A stretch of 64,000 nucleotides of DNA from Rhodopseudomonas rhenobacensis (GCF_014203125.1 NZ_JACHIH010000021.1:1-64000); one strand, 5' to 3'. Shown: positions 37,836 through 47,495, counted from the first letter of the stretch. Notes: a model not told the origin generated them from the letters alone. Program-made: numbers and translations.

Positions 37836-38375
37836 TCAGCGCGGCGCCAGGACCATGACGACCTGACGGCCTTCGAAACGCGCGTCCTGCTCGACCTTGG
37901 CGTATTCGGCAACGTCGTTCTTGACCTTGTCGAGCAGCTTGGTGCCGATCTCCTGATGCGCCATTTCGCGGCCGCGGTAGCGCAGGGTGATCTTCACCTT
38001 GTCGCCTTCTTCGAAGAACCGCTGCATCGCCCGCATCTTCACTTCGTAGTCGTGATCGTCGATCATCGGGCGGAGCTTGATCTCCTTGATCTCGACGATC
38101 TTCTGCTTCTTGCGGGCTTCGGCAGCCTTCTTCTGCGCCGAGTATTTGAACTTCCCGTAGTCCATGATCTTGCATACGGGAGGATTGGTATTGGGCGAAA
38201 TCTCAACCAGATCCATGCCCGCCTCGGCGGCCATCTTGATCGCGGCGATCGTTTCGATGGTGCCATGATTCAGGCCCGTCTGATCGATCAGCTGGATCTC
38301 GTGGTTGCGGATTTCATCATTGGTGCGCGGCCCGTCTTTGGTTGCGGCGGGCGGGGCTCTGTTGGGACGGCGAAT
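37836..38375 (-). CDS. infC: Translation initiation factor IF-3, AUU start
   Basis: A 179-residue IF-3, full length only if it starts at ATT (38375), preceded by GGAGAG with a 6-nt spacer. The N-terminus then reads [20 protein letters not shown] and continues with [20 protein letters not shown], as expected for IF-3. The first in-frame ATG (38234) would remove 47 residues of the N-domain. The C-domain shows [15 protein letters not shown] and [20 protein letters not shown]-3 rejects non-AUG starts, so an AUU start gives autorepression, as known from E. coli. Confidence 0.96.
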   Translation of the reverse strand: MRRPNRAPPAATKDGPRTNDEIRNHEIQLIDQTGLNHGTIETIAAIKMAAEAGMDLVEISPNTNPPVCKIMDYGKFKYSAQKKAAEARKKQKIVEIKEIKLRPMIDDHDYEVKMRAMQRFFEEGDKVKITLRYRGREMAHQEIGTKLLDKVKNDVAEYAKVEQDARFEGRQVVMVLAPR

Positions 38376-38730
38376 GGGTGGCTCTCCAATGTTGTGAACG
38401 AAGGCGGCGGATGATCAACCAGGTGTTAGCGGCTTGTTCGATCAGTCATGCGCTGTAACATAGTTACGAGCGGGATCGGACGCAAAAAAGCGCAGTCCAC
38501 GGGGCTGATCGGCCGACAGTGTGAAGGAAACCGCAACCGCGGGCAAGCGACCAGACGCGGAATAGCGGCAAAACCATCGTCTAAGAGGCTTTTTGGCAAT
38601 GCGGACGGTCCGTTGTCCGCGTGCGGTCGGGAACTTTTCCCGGCAGGGGACGTCCCCGCGCCCGTGGCCCAGGGCGGCTGCGTTGACGAAGCCGCGGCGC
38701 TGCAGCAAACAACGAAAAACGAGGTGAGTG
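38376..38730. other. Divergent leader region of infC and the hydrolase gene
   Basis: No gene seen in this 355-bp stretch. It must hold the infC promoter and leader (minus strand) and the hydrolase promoter (plus). The GAGG site for the hydrolase ATG is at 38721. A small GTAAC-ATA-GTTAC hairpin lies near 38453-38465. I could not place promoter elements with confidence. Confidence 0.5.
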
Positions 38731-39531
38731 ATGAGCGGTGCAGCCATTGATCTAGCGATCGCCATGCCGTCGTCGATCGAGGTCGGCGAAGGACGCGAAC
38801 AACGCCGGATCGCGGTCCGCGCCCGCGCGGCGACGGGCGGCGGGCCGGGGATTTTCTGGCTCGGCGGCTTTCACTCCGACATGACCGGCACCAAGGCGGT
38901 GGCGCTCGACGGCTTTGCCGCCGAGACCGGCCGGGCCTGCGTGCGGTTCGATTATTCCGGCCATGGCGAATCCGGCGGCGCCTTCACCGAGGGCAGCATC
39001 AGCCGCTGGCTCGAGGAAAGCCTCGCGGTGTTCGGGCAGTTCTGCGACGGCCCGCAGATCGTGGTCGGCTCCTCGATGGGCGGCTGGCTGGCGCTGCTGC
39101 TGGCAAGGCTGCTCGCCGGACAGCCGGCATCCCGTGCGGGCATCGCCGCGCTGGTGCTGATCGCGCCGGCGGCGGATTTCACCGAGGCGTTGATGTGGAA
39201 CGGGTTTTCGCCGGAGATTCGCGCCCAGATCGAGACTACAGGCTCATGGCTGCGGCCGTCGGAGTATGGCGAACCCTATCCGATCACCCGCACGCTGATC
39301 GAGGACGGCCGCAAGCACCTGCTGCTCGGCAGCGCGATCGAGCTCGGCTGCCCGGTGCGCATCCTGCAGGGCCGGCAGGACCCCGACGTGCCGTGGCGCC
39401 ACGCGTTTACGCTCGCCGAGCGGCTGCCCTGCGACGACGTGGTGCTGACCATGATCCCGGACGGCGACCACCGATTAAGCCGCCCGCAGGACATCGAACG
39501 GCTGATCACCACGGTGAAGGAATTCGTCTGA
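38731..39531 (+). CDS. Alpha/beta hydrolase
   Basis: A 266-residue cytoplasmic hydrolase with a full catalytic triad: Ser in VVGSSMGGW (GxSxG), Asp in LQGRQDPDVPW and His in PDGDHRLSR. FWLGGFHSDMTGTKA and FDYSGHGESGG are the usual oxyanion and strand 4 motifs. It resembles ABHD10-like thioesterases and acyl-serine hydrolases; the substrate is unknown. The ATG at 38731 has GAGG with a 6-nt spacer. It converges with nth. Confidence 0.9.
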   Translation: MSGAAIDLAIAMPSSIEVGEGREQRRIAVRARAATGGGPGIFWLGGFHSDMTGTKAVALDGFAAETGRACVRFDYSGHGESGGAFTEGSISRWLEESLAVFGQFCDGPQIVVGSSMGGWLALLLARLLAGQPASRAGIAALVLIAPAADFTEALMWNGFSPEIRAQIETTGSWLRPSEYGEPYPITRTLIEDGRKHLLLGSAIELGCPVRILQGRQDPDVPWRHAFTLAERLPCDDVVLTMIPDGDHRLSRPQDIERLITTVKEFV

Positions 39532-39550
39532 GGTCAGCCGGCCGAGGCCG

Positions 39551-40330
39551 TCACACGGTCTTTTCCGGCCAGCGGCACAGGTCGTTGATCAGGCAGACCT
39601 CGCAGCGCGGTTTTCGTGCCAAGCAGGTGTAGCGCCCGTGTAAAATCAGCCAGTGATGCGCGTGCAGCATGAACTCGGGGGGAATCACCTTCTCCAGCCC
39701 GAGTTCGACCGCGAGCGGGGTGTCGCCGGGAGCGAGGCCGGTGCGGTTGGCGACGCGAAACACGTGGGTGTCGACCGCCATGGTGCGCTCGCCGAACGCC
39801 ATGTTGAGCACCACATTGGCGGTCTTGCGGCCGGCGCCGGGCAGCGTCTCGAGTTCGGCGCGGCTGCGCGGCACCTCGCCGCCGAACTCCGCGATCAGCT
39901 TCTGCGACAGCGCGATCACGTTCCTCGCCTTGTTGCGGTAGAGCCCGATGGTCTTGATGTAGTCGCGCACCGCGTCTTCACCGAGATCGAGCATCTTCTG
40001 CGGCGTATCCGCGACCGCGAACAGCGCCCGCGTCGCCTTGTTGACGCCGGCGTCGGTGGCCTGCGCCGACAGCACCACGGCCACCAGCAGCGTGAACGGA
40101 TTGAGATGTTCGAGCTCGCCCTTCGGCTCGGGATTGGCCTTGGCAAAACGGCTGAACGCCTCGCGCACCTCGGCCGCGGACCAGGGTTTTGATCTCGTTT
40201 TGGATTTGGCTTGGGGAGCGGGCTTCGCCGCCTTGGCGGCAATCGCCTGTTGGGGGCTGCGGACCGCTTTCGCAACGGGCTTCATCCCGACCTTGGGCTT
40301 GGCCGGTGGTTTGGTCAGGGTCTTTGCCAT
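39551..40330 (-). CDS. nth: Endonuclease III
   Basis: A 259-residue base-excision glycosylase/AP lyase for oxidised pyrimidines. Helix-hairpin-helix LPGAGRKTANVVLN with the catalytic Lys, the catalytic Asp in VDTHVFRV, and the C-terminal 4Fe-4S loop CLARKPRCEVCLINDLC are present. An unusual Lys/Ala/Pro-rich N-terminal tail of about 45 residues precedes the fold and may bind DNA. The ATG at 40330 (MAKTLTKPP) is likelier than the open frame 14 codons above. Confidence 0.97.
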   Translation of the reverse strand: MAKTLTKPPAKPKVGMKPVAKAVRSPQQAIAAKAAKPAPQAKSKTRSKPWSAAEVREAFSRFAKANPEPKGELEHLNPFTLLVAVVLSAQATDAGVNKATRALFAVADTPQKMLDLGEDAVRDYIKTIGLYRNKARNVIALSQKLIAEFGGEVPRSRAELETLPGAGRKTANVVLNMAFGERTMAVDTHVFRVANRTGLAPGDTPLAVELGLEKVIPPEFMLHAHHWLILHGRYTCLARKPRCEVCLINDLCRWPEKTV

Positions 40331-40392
40331 TCGCTCCTCAATAGATGACGTGGCGCGTGCGTCCCGCCGCAAGGCCGGTATAATGATCCGTC

Positions 40393-40893
40393 ATGACCTC
40401 GCTTGGCGAACCCACGACCCAGCTGTTCTCGGCGATGCTGACGCCGCACAGGTCGTTGAGCAATACCGGGTTTTGGGCGCTGATGGTTTTCCTCAGCGTG
40501 GTGAGTTTCAGTGCCGGGATGGCGTTCTGGCTGCTGGGGGCCTGGCCGGTGATGGGGTTTTTCGGCCTCGATATTCTGGCGGTGTATTGGGCGTTCAAAC
40601 TGAATTTCCGCAGCGCGCGGGCCAGCGAGGAAATCTCGGTGACGGCGTCGGAATTGCGGGTTCGGCGCATCGGCCACCGCGGTCATGTCGTCGACTGGGT
40701 GGCGAACCCGCTCTGGGTGCGGATCGAGCAGAAGGTCGACGCCGGCTACGGCGTCGAAAAGCTCTATCTGGTGACGCGCGGCCGCCGGCTCGGCGTCGCG
40801 AGTTTTTTGGGGCCGGCCGAAAAGGCCAGCTTCGCCAAGGCGCTCGCCGGCGCGCTGGAGGCCGCGCGGCGCGGCCTGCTGCATAATCCGTGA
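40393..40893 (+). CDS. DUF2244-family membrane protein
   Basis: A 166-residue protein with two adjacent hydrophobic helices (WALMVFLSVVSFSAGMAFWLL and PVMGFFGLDILAVYWAF) followed by a cytoplasmic beta-type domain (EISVTASELRVRRI, VVDWVANPLWVRIE, LYLVTRGRRLGVASFLGP). This is the DUF2244 pattern common next to nth in alphaproteobacteria. Function unknown. Confidence 0.82.
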   Translation: MTSLGEPTTQLFSAMLTPHRSLSNTGFWALMVFLSVVSFSAGMAFWLLGAWPVMGFFGLDILAVYWAFKLNFRSARASEEISVTASELRVRRIGHRGHVVDWVANPLWVRIEQKVDAGYGVEKLYLVTRGRRLGVASFLGPAEKASFAKALAGALEAARRGLLHNP

Positions 40894-40963
40894 TTGCGGA
40901 ATCGACATCGCTGCGATCGGGATTCGGGTGGCCGCGGCCATCGTCCCCGCCTACATCAGAACC

Positions 40964-41860
40964 ATGATGAACCTCGCCGTCACCGATCCCCGCCTCGCCA
41001 AGCCCGGCCCGCACGACGCGGGCCTGCAGGATTATGACTGTGTGCGCCGCGCCATCGGCTTCATCTCCGAGCGCTGGCGCGAGCAGCCGGCGATCGAATC
41101 CATTGCGGAGGCCGCCGGGGTCACGCCCGACGAACTGCACCTGCTGTTCCGGCGCTGGGCCGGGCTGACGCCGAAGGCCTTCATGCAGGCGCTGACGCTC
41201 GACCACGCGAAAAGCCTGCTACGCGATTCCGCCAGCGTGCTCGATGCGGCGCTGGAGAGCGGCTTGTCGGGGCCGGGGCGGCTGCACGATCTGTTCGTGA
41301 CCCATGAGGCGATGTCGCCCGGCGAATGGAAAAGCGGCGGCGCCGGCATGGTGCTGCGCTATGGCTTGCATCCCTCGCCGTTCGGCACCGCGGTGGTGAT
41401 CGCCAGCGAACGCGGACTTGCGGGTCTGGCCTTCGCCGATGCTGGCGAAGAGCCCGCGGCGCTCGCCGACATGCAGCGGCGCTGGCCGCGCGCGAGCTAC
41501 GTCGAAGATGCCGCCGGCACCGCGGCGCTGGCGCAGCGGGTGTTCGACACCAGGCAGTGGCGCGCCGACCAGCCGCTGCGCGTGGTGCTGATCGGCACCG
41601 ATTTCGAGGTGCGGGTGTGGGAGACGCTGCTGAAGATCCCGATGGGACGGGCGGTGTGCTACTCGGATATCGCGAGCTGCATCGACCTGCCGAAAGCCTC
41701 GCGCGCGGTCGGCGCCGCGGTCGGCAAAAATCCGGTGTCATTCGTGGTGCCGTGCCATCGCGCGCTCGGCAAGAGCGGCGCACTCACCGGCTATCACTGG
41801 GGCCTCACCCGCAAACGCGCGATGCTGGGCTGGGAAGCCGGGCAGGTCGGGATGGAATGA
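40964..41860 (+). CDS. AraC-type HTH fused to methylated-DNA-protein cysteine methyltransferase
   Basis: A 298-residue two-domain protein. The AraC helix-turn-helix region (SIAEAAGVTPDELHLLFRRW through LTPKAFMQALTL) is followed by an OGT domain with the active site FVVPCHRALGKSG and the downstream TGYHWGLTRKRAML. It repairs O6-alkylguanine and may control genes of the alkylation response. The Ada N-terminal zinc/phosphotriester domain is absent, so the usual Ada switch is missing. Start: ATG 40964 or 40967; a GTG at 40928 is also open. Confidence 0.92.
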   Translation: MMNLAVTDPRLAKPGPHDAGLQDYDCVRRAIGFISERWREQPAIESIAEAAGVTPDELHLLFRRWAGLTPKAFMQALTLDHAKSLLRDSASVLDAALESGLSGPGRLHDLFVTHEAMSPGEWKSGGAGMVLRYGLHPSPFGTAVVIASERGLAGLAFADAGEEPAALADMQRRWPRASYVEDAAGTAALAQRVFDTRQWRADQPLRVVLIGTDFEVRVWETLLKIPMGRAVCYSDIASCIDLPKASRAVGAAVGKNPVSFVVPCHRALGKSGALTGYHWGLTRKRAMLGWEAGQVGME

Positions 41861-41866
41861 GTCTTG

Positions 41867-41996
41867 TGTCCCGGACGCGAGCAGCGCGCTTGCGCTGCGA
41901 CGCGAGCCGGGACCGTCTCAAGCGCTGCCATCGTAACGACCCCGGATCTGCAGCGCACCACGCCGCAAGAGCGGCGCGCTGCGCTGTGTCCGGGGC
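41867..41996. repeat. Family B dispersed repeat, reference copy
   Basis: A 130-bp sequence from TGTCCCGGACGCGAGCAGCG to GTGTCCGGGGC that recurs with few changes and the same length at 55580-55709. Its two ends are inverted relatives and it holds several internal hairpins. It starts 6 bp after the OGT-fusion stop, in a convergent gap with gpmA. Confidence 0.9.
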
Positions 41997-42022
41997 TCGC
42001 CGAACTTGAGGGCAGTGCCGAA

Positions 42023-42646
42023 TTACTCCGCCAGATCCAGCTTCGAAGCCACGGTGGAATCGGCGTTGAGCCGGTAGACCACCGGCGCGCCGGTGCCGAG
42101 TTCGCGTTTCAGGATGCCTTCCGGGGTCAGCTTCTCCAGCACCATGATCAAGGCGCGCAGCGAATTGCCGTGCGCCGCCACCAAAGTGCGCTCGCCGCGC
42201 AGCACGCAGGGCAGGATTTCCTGCACGTAGTACGGCAGGGTGCGCGCCAAGGTGTCCTTCAGGCTTTCGCCGCCGGGCGGCGGCACGTCGTAGGAGCGGC
42301 GCCAGACGTGGACCTGCTCCTCGCCCCATTTCTTGCGGGCGTCGTCCTTGTTCAGCCCCGACAGATCGCCGTAATCGCGCTCGTTGAGCGCCAGATTCTT
42401 CTGCGTCGGCAGCCCGGTCTGGCCGAGCTCATTGAGCATCAGGTCGAGCGTGGTCTGCGCCCGCGTCAGCACCGAGGTGAAGGCCACGTCGAACACCAGC
42501 CCCTGGGCTTTCAGCTTCTGCCCGGCGGCCTTGGCTTCGGAAATTCCCTTTTCGGTCAGGCCGGGGTCCTTCCAGCCGGTGAAAAGATTCTTCAAATTCC
42601 ATTCGCTCTGGCCGTGGCGCACGAGCACGAGAAGACGATCGCTCAT
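42023..42646 (-). CDS. gpmA: 2,3-bisphosphoglycerate-dependent phosphoglycerate mutase
   Basis: A 207-residue glycolytic enzyme interconverting 3- and 2-phosphoglycerate. The phosphohistidine motif [10 protein letters not shown] is at residues 8-17, [10 protein letters not shown] and [11 protein letters not shown] follow, and the second His is in [11 protein letters not shown]. It is shorter than the E. coli enzyme, as usual in alphaproteobacteria. It lies 21 bp after dapB in the same direction. Confidence 0.96.
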   Translation of the reverse strand: MSDRLLVLVRHGQSEWNLKNLFTGWKDPGLTEKGISEAKAAGQKLKAQGLVFDVAFTSVLTRAQTTLDLMLNELGQTGLPTQKNLALNERDYGDLSGLNKDDARKKWGEEQVHVWRRSYDVPPPGGESLKDTLARTLPYYVQEILPCVLRGERTLVAAHGNSLRALIMVLEKLTPEGILKRELGTGAPVVYRLNADSTVASKLDLAE

Positions 42647-42667
42647 TTGGCTGATTTCCAGTTCTGA

Positions 42668-43483
42668 TCAGATGTCGCTGAGGCCGAGCACGTCGGCCAT
42701 TGAATACAGGCCGGGCCCCTGATCGCGCGCCCACAGCGCGGCCTTCAGCGCGCCATGGGCGAAGATCATGCGGTCCTCGGCCTTGTGGGTGAGCTCGATG
42801 CGCTCATAGGGACCGGCGAAGATCACGGTGTGATCGCCGGTGACGGTGCCGCCGCGCAACGACGCAAAGCCGATGTCGCCCGACTTGCGCGCGCCGGTGA
42901 CGCCATCGCGGCCGCGCGCGGAATGTGTGGCGAGCTCGATGCCGCGGCCGGCCGCAGCCGCTTCGCCGAGCAAGAGCGCGGTGCCGGACGGCGCGTCGAC
43001 CTTGGCCTTGTGATGCATCTCGACGATCTCGATGTCGAAGCCGGCATCGAGCGAGCGCGCCACCCGCTTGACCAGCGCCGCCAGCAGGTTGACGCCGAGA
43101 CTCATGTTGCCGGACTTCACCACGATGGCGCGCGAGGTGACGCTCTTGATCACCGCTTCATCCGAGGCGGTGAGGCCGGTGGTGCCGATGACATGGACCA
43201 GGCCGCGCTGCGCGGCGATCGCCACATTGGCGATGGTGGCTTCCGGCACGGTGAAATCGACGATGCCGTCGGCCTCGGCCGACAGCGCCCACAGATCCGG
43301 CGACAGCTTGACGCCGGAGGGCGGCAGCCCGGCCAGCGTGCCGGCGTCCTGGCCGAGCAGCGGCGAGGTCGGCGCTTCCAGCGCGCCGGCGACCACCGCG
43401 CCGGGGGTTTCGGTGATGGCGCGGATCAACGCGCGGCCCATCCGGCCGCCGGCTCCCGCAACGATCAGACGCATGTCGGACAT
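42668..43483 (-). CDS. dapB: 4-hydroxy-tetrahydrodipicolinate reductase
   Basis: A 271-residue NAD(P)H-dependent enzyme of the diaminopimelate/lysine pathway. N-terminal nucleotide motif [14 protein letters not shown]; the substrate-binding and catalytic [16 protein letters not shown] is near residue 155; and [17 protein letters not shown] is near the C-terminus. The ATG at 43483 fits the family; the frame stays open 57 codons upstream only through repeat DNA. Confidence 0.97.
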   Translation of the reverse strand: MSDMRLIVAGAGGRMGRALIRAITETPGAVVAGALEAPTSPLLGQDAGTLAGLPPSGVKLSPDLWALSAEADGIVDFTVPEATIANVAIAAQRGLVHVIGTTGLTASDEAVIKSVTSRAIVVKSGNMSLGVNLLAALVKRVARSLDAGFDIEIVEMHHKAKVDAPSGTALLLGEAAAAGRGIELATHSARGRDGVTGARKSGDIGFASLRGGTVTGDHTVIFAGPYERIELTHKAEDRMIFAHGALKAALWARDQGPGLYSMADVLGLSDI

Positions 43484-43605
43484 GTTTCGCGGCCCTCGAA
43501 CTTCAGGCGCGGTATAGCCGGGGCGGGGCGGCCGGGCAACCGAGGCTCTTGATCTTGCTATCGAGGCTTCGGGTGAATTGCCGAGTCCAAGCCATCGGAA
43601 ACGCT

Positions 43606-43776
43606 CTCCCCTCCCCCTTGCGGGGAGGGGTCGGGGGTGGGGGTCAACGAGCACGGCGGATTGATTTGTTCGATCGATGTTCAGGTTGGCTGCACGCTGT
43701 CGGTCCCGGCCATACTCGCAACGATCGTGACGAAAGAACCCCCACCCCCAACCCCTCCCCGCAAGGGGGAGGGGAG
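43606..43776. repeat. Family C long inverted repeat upstream of dapB
   Basis: Two 39-bp arms, 43606-43644 and 43738-43776, are inverted copies with one mismatch, around about 93 bp. The arms have CTCCCCTCCCCCTTGCGGGG-type sequence. No gene lies between 43484 and 43835. The dapB promoter or a read-through from DUF1330 must cross it. Confidence 0.9.
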
Positions 43777-43835
43777 CGCGCTGCCGTCGTGATGAACGCA
43801 GTGATTACGTCGCAAGGCTTTGGACGACGTTCCAG

Positions 43836-44138
43836 CTACGGCTGCGGGCCGTCATAGCCTTCGACGATGACGAGGTCGTTCTCGCCATGCGGTTTGCGGA
43901 TTGCGACCAGGCGCTGATACTCTTCCGAGTGGTAGCAGGCCAAGGCGGTCTCGTAGTCCTTGAACTCCAGCACCACGTTGCGCGAGCGCGACGAGCCTTC
44001 CGGATTCTCGTATTTGCCGGCGCGGACCAGAAACTTGGCGCCGAATTTGTTGAACACCGCGCCGTTCTGCGCGACGTACTCCTTGTAACCGTCCATGTTG
44101 GCGACTTCGACGCGCGCGATCCAATAACCCTTGGCCAT
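43836..44138 (-). CDS. DUF1330-family protein
   Basis: A 100-residue protein of the dimeric alpha/beta-barrel type (DUF1330): GYWIARVEVANMDGYKEYV, GAKFLVRAGKYENPEG, NVVLEFKDYETALACYHSEEY and ending VEGYDGPQP. Function is unknown; relatives resemble monooxygenase-fold proteins. It starts 10 bp after pyrF in the same direction, so the two are likely cotranscribed. Confidence 0.9.
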   Translation of the reverse strand: MAKGYWIARVEVANMDGYKEYVAQNGAVFNKFGAKFLVRAGKYENPEGSSRSRNVVLEFKDYETALACYHSEEYQRLVAIRKPHGENDLVIVEGYDGPQP

Positions 44139-44148
44139 TATTCCCCCA

Positions 44149-44856
44149 TCAAACCGTTGCGGTTGCGATTTCTTGCACGATGGCGTCCGCCGCGGCCTTG
44201 GGATCGGCGGCCTCGACGATCGGCCGGCCGACCACCAGATAATCCGCTCCCGCCATGATGGCCCGCGCGGGCGTCATGATCCGCTTCTGGTCGCCCACCG
44301 CGGCGCCCGCCGGGCGGATCCCCGGCGTCACCAAAGCGATGGACGGCCCGACGATGCCGCGCAGATGCGCCGCCTCTTCGGGCGAGCAGACCAGGCCGTC
44401 GATACCGATGTCTTGCGCCTGGTGGGCGCGCTGCTCGACCAGTTCGCGCACGCCCAACCGATAGCCGGCCTCTTGCAGATCGGCGTCGTCATAGGAGGTC
44501 AGCACGGTGACGGCGAGAATCTTCAAACCCGAATCGCCGCGGGCCGCCACCGCGGCCTTCATGGTCTGCGGATAGGCGTGCACGGTGAGAAAGGTCGCGC
44601 CGAGCGCGCTCAGGCTTTCAACGCCGCGTGCGACGGTGTTGCCGATGTCGTGCAGCTTGAGATCGACGAACACCTTCTTGCCGGCGTCGGCGAGCCGGCG
44701 CACCATCGGCAGCCCGCCCGCATAAGCGAGCTGGTAGCCGATCTTGTAGAAACTGGCGCTGTCGCCGAGTTTGGCGATCATCGCTTCGGCGGCGTCCACG
44801 CTCGGCAGATCCAGCGCCACGATCATGCGGTCGCGCGCGGCAAGCTTCTCACTCAT
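44149..44856 (-). CDS. pyrF: Orotidine-5'-phosphate decarboxylase
   Basis: A 235-residue enzyme that makes UMP in pyrimidine synthesis. The N-terminal MIVALDLPS, catalytic [15 protein letters not shown] (the D-x-K-x-x-D motif), and the phosphate-binding [10 protein letters not shown] and [11 protein letters not shown] motifs are all present. Start at ATG 44856 (MSEKLAARD); a GTG three codons upstream is also possible. Confidence 0.97.
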   Translation of the reverse strand: MSEKLAARDRMIVALDLPSVDAAEAMIAKLGDSASFYKIGYQLAYAGGLPMVRRLADAGKKVFVDLKLHDIGNTVARGVESLSALGATFLTVHAYPQTMKAAVAARGDSGLKILAVTVLTSYDDADLQEAGYRLGVRELVEQRAHQAQDIGIDGLVCSPEEAAHLRGIVGPSIALVTPGIRPAGAAVGDQKRIMTPARAIMAGADYLVVGRPIVEAADPKAAADAIVQEIATATV

Positions 44857-44889
44857 CGGGCTCACTTTGGGGGACTCACTTCTGGGGTC

Positions 44890-45468
44890 TCACTTCATCT
44901 GCTGGGCGAAGTCGATCAACTGCCGCACCATGGCGCGCAGCGCTTCGATATCGGCGGGATGTTTCAGCCGGTCGGTCTCGTTGTAGGCCTGATCGGCGAA
45001 CGACAGCGCCAGTTGATTCGGAATCACCGTGGCGCGGCAGCCGGTGAGGATCAGCCGCAGCGCCGCCAGACAGCGGCTGCCGCCGAGCCGGCCGGCCGAG
45101 GCGGAGGCCAGCGCGAAGGCGCGCTCGCGAAACACCTGGCCCTGGGTCTCGTGCGGGTCCTGCACCCGGGACACCCAGTCGATGGCGTTCTTCAGCAATG
45201 GCGGCGGCGCGGAATTGTATTCGGGACTGACCAACAGCACGCCGCGGTGCGCGCCGAGCATCCGCTTCAAATTGATCGCGTTGGCCGGCACGCCGGATTT
45301 GGCTTCGAGGTCGGCGTCATAGATCGGCAAGGGATAATCGGCGAGCGAGAGCCGGGTGACCTCGACATCGGCGCGAACCAATTCGTCGATCGCGGCCGCC
45401 GCCAGCCGCACATTGAGCGAGCCGGTGCGTAGCGAGCCGGGAATGACGAGGATCTTGACCGCCGACAT
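44890..45468 (-). CDS. NADPH-dependent FMN reductase family protein
   Basis: A 192-residue flavodoxin-fold protein: KILVIPGSLRTGSLN binds the FMN phosphate near the N-terminus, YPLPIYDADLE follows, and VLLVSPEYNSAPPPLLKNAIDWVSR carries the family signature. It likely reduces FMN, quinones or azo compounds with NADPH. The ATG at 45468 begins directly at the fold; an 18-codon extension upstream is discounted. pyrF starts 33 bp downstream. Confidence 0.92.
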   Translation of the reverse strand: MSAVKILVIPGSLRTGSLNVRLAAAAIDELVRADVEVTRLSLADYPLPIYDADLEAKSGVPANAINLKRMLGAHRGVLLVSPEYNSAPPPLLKNAIDWVSRVQDPHETQGQVFRERAFALASASAGRLGGSRCLAALRLILTGCRATVIPNQLALSFADQAYNETDRLKHPADIEALRAMVRQLIDFAQQMK

Positions 45469-45555
45469 GGTTCTGATCGCGACTTTGAGGGCCGGAGCCG
45501 ATGCAGGCTCCTCATTGAGCACGATCCTATCCGAAAACCGGGATCACGCGCGAGA

Positions 45556-46158
45556 TCAGCCCTTGCGATAAACCCAAACCCGGGCCGGCGGAATGTTCAT
45601 CCAGATCCGCTCCGACGCTTCGGTGGAAACCCCCGGCAGCGATTTCGGAATCGGCGGCGCCACCGAATAGGTGAACTGCACGAAGGGGGCGCCCGGCGTC
45701 AGCATCGCGAACGCATCGCGAATCAGGCGCAGCCTCGTCAGCATCGGCTTGGTGACCAGCGGCAACCCGGACACCACCGCCGCGGCCGGCGCGGCGAGGA
45801 TCTTCCACAGCGAGTCGCGCAGCCGATAGGCATCGCCCTGCACTACGGTGGCTTGCGGATAACGGTCGCGCAGCAGCGCGCAAAAACTCGGATTGTATTC
45901 GACCAGCACCAGCCGCTTCTGGTCGACGCCGTGCGCGATCAGCGCGTGGGTGATGGCGCCGGTGCCCGGCCCCAATTCGATCACCGGGGCGTCGGAATCG
46001 ATCTCGACATAATTCGCCATGGTGCGCGCCAGCACTTTGCCGGACGGCATCACCGCGCCCATGTGGAGGGGTTTTTCGATCCATGAGCGGAGAAAACGGA
46101 CCTCGTCGTCGAGACGAGGCGGCTTTTTCACCGCACGCACGGAAGATTGCAGAGCCAT
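45556..46158 (-). CDS. pmtA: Phospholipid N-methyltransferase (PmtA-like)
   Basis: A 200-residue SAM-dependent methyltransferase. Motif I is VIELGPGTGAITHALI, with VLVEYNPSFCALLRDRYP as the acidic loop and VSGLPLVTKP as the NPPY-like motif; FLRSWIEKPLHMGAVMPSG precedes the fold as in PmtA, the enzyme that methylates phosphatidylethanolamine towards phosphatidylcholine. It directly follows dnaJ on the same strand, the usual order in the Bradyrhizobium group. ATG 46158 chosen. Confidence 0.88.
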   Translation of the reverse strand: MALQSSVRAVKKPPRLDDEVRFLRSWIEKPLHMGAVMPSGKVLARTMANYVEIDSDAPVIELGPGTGAITHALIAHGVDQKRLVLVEYNPSFCALLRDRYPQATVVQGDAYRLRDSLWKILAAPAAAVVSGLPLVTKPMLTRLRLIRDAFAMLTPGAPFVQFTYSVAPPIPKSLPGVSTEASERIWMNIPPARVWVYRKG

Positions 46159-46245
46159 TTTGGCTACCAGGCGGGCCGGTTCAAGAAGTGTCAAATTTCT
46201 GTTACAAGACGTATAGGTAGCGTCCCTAGCGGTCAAGCCAAACGG

Positions 46246-47385
46246 TCAGCTAGCTGCTCCGCGCGTACCGAAGAAGTCCTTGACCTTGGTAAAGAAACCA
46301 GCGGCTTCCGGTTGCGTGGCGCCGGAGGATAATTTTTCGAACTCGGCGAGCAACTCCTGTTGCCGCTTGGTCAGGTTCTGCGGCGTCTCGACCACCACCT
46401 GGACGTACATGTCGCCCATCTGCCGGGAGCGTAGTACCGGCATGCCCTTCGCCGCGATGCGGAAGCGCCGGCCGGACTGGGTGCCGGACGGCACCTTTAC
46501 CTTTGATTTACCCTTGTCGATGGTCGGCACTTCGATCTCGCCGCCGAGCGCGGCCGCGACCATCGAAATCGGCACCCGGCAATGCAGATCGGCGCCGTCG
46601 CGCTGGAAGAATTCGTGGTTGGCCAGCGACAGGAAAATGTACAGGTCGCCCGGAGGGCCGCCGCGCAGACCGGCCTCGCCCTCGCCGGCGAGCCGGATTC
46701 GGGTGCCGTCCTCGACGCCCTGCGGAATGTTCACCGACAACGTGCGCTCGCGCTCGATGCGGCCGGCGCCCGAGCAGGTCGGGCAGGGATCCTCGATCAT
46801 CTGGCCGCGGCCCTGGCAGCCGGGGCAGGTGCGCTCCAGCGTGAAGAAGCCCTGCGCCTGACGCACCCGTCCGGCGCCGCCGCACATCGAACAGGTCTTC
46901 GGCTTGGTGCCGGCCTTGGCGCCGATGCCCGAACAATCCTCGCAGGTCACCGAGACCGGAATCTCGATCTGCGCGGTCTTGCCGACGAAGGCGTCCTCGA
47001 GGGTGATTTCCATGTTGTAGCGCAGATCGGCGCCGCGCTCGCGGCCGGTGCCGCGGCCACCGCGCTGCCCGGCCATGCCGAACAGGTCTTCGAAAATATC
47101 CGAGAACGACGAAGCGAAGCCGGCGCCGAAGCCGGGGCCGCCGGCGCCGCCCTGCTCGAAGGCGGCGTGGCCGTAGCGGTCGTAGGCGGCGCGCTTGTCG
47201 CCGTCCTTCAACACTTCATAGGCTTCGTTGATTTCCTTGAAGCGGGTCTCGCTGGTGGCATCGCCGGGATTGCGGTCCGGGTGCCATTTCATCGCCAGCT
47301 TGCGAAACGCCGCCTTCAGGCTGGGCTCGTCGGCGGTCCGCTCGACTTCGAGGGTTTCATAGTAGCAGCGTTTGGTGGTGGACAT
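46246..47385 (-). CDS. dnaJ: Chaperone DnaJ
   Basis: A 379-residue type I Hsp40 that stimulates DnaK ATPase. J domain with HPD ([10 protein letters not shown]), a Gly/Phe-rich linker ([12 protein letters not shown]), and four zinc-binding CxxCxGxG-type repeats ([42 protein letters not shown]) lead to the C-terminal substrate-binding domain. Starts about 180 bp after dnaK and is separated from it by a terminator-like hairpin. Confidence 0.98.
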   Translation of the reverse strand: MSTTKRCYYETLEVERTADEPSLKAAFRKLAMKWHPDRNPGDATSETRFKEINEAYEVLKDGDKRAAYDRYGHAAFEQGGAGGPGFGAGFASSFSDIFEDLFGMAGQRGGRGTGRERGADLRYNMEITLEDAFVGKTAQIEIPVSVTCEDCSGIGAKAGTKPKTCSMCGGAGRVRQAQGFFTLERTCPGCQGRGQMIEDPCPTCSGAGRIERERTLSVNIPQGVEDGTRIRLAGEGEAGLRGGPPGDLYIFLSLANHEFFQRDGADLHCRVPISMVAAALGGEIEVPTIDKGKSKVKVPSGTQSGRRFRIAAKGMPVLRSRQMGDMYVQVVVETPQNLTKRQQELLAEFEKLSSGATQPEAAGFFTKVKDFFGTRGAAS

Positions 47386-47495
47386 CCGTCAAATCCGCCT
47401 GAAGTTTGTCCCGATCCCGAGAGCATTCCGAGGAACGCGTCGTCAAAGGATGCAACGCAAAACATAAAATCCGCCGGCACAGTCCACCGGCCCCG

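Noticed and set aside
37836-38234. Short infC starting at the first ATG
   Set aside because: It would remove the conserved N-terminal IF-3 segment, which is encoded in frame up to the ATT at 38375 with a ribosome-binding site.
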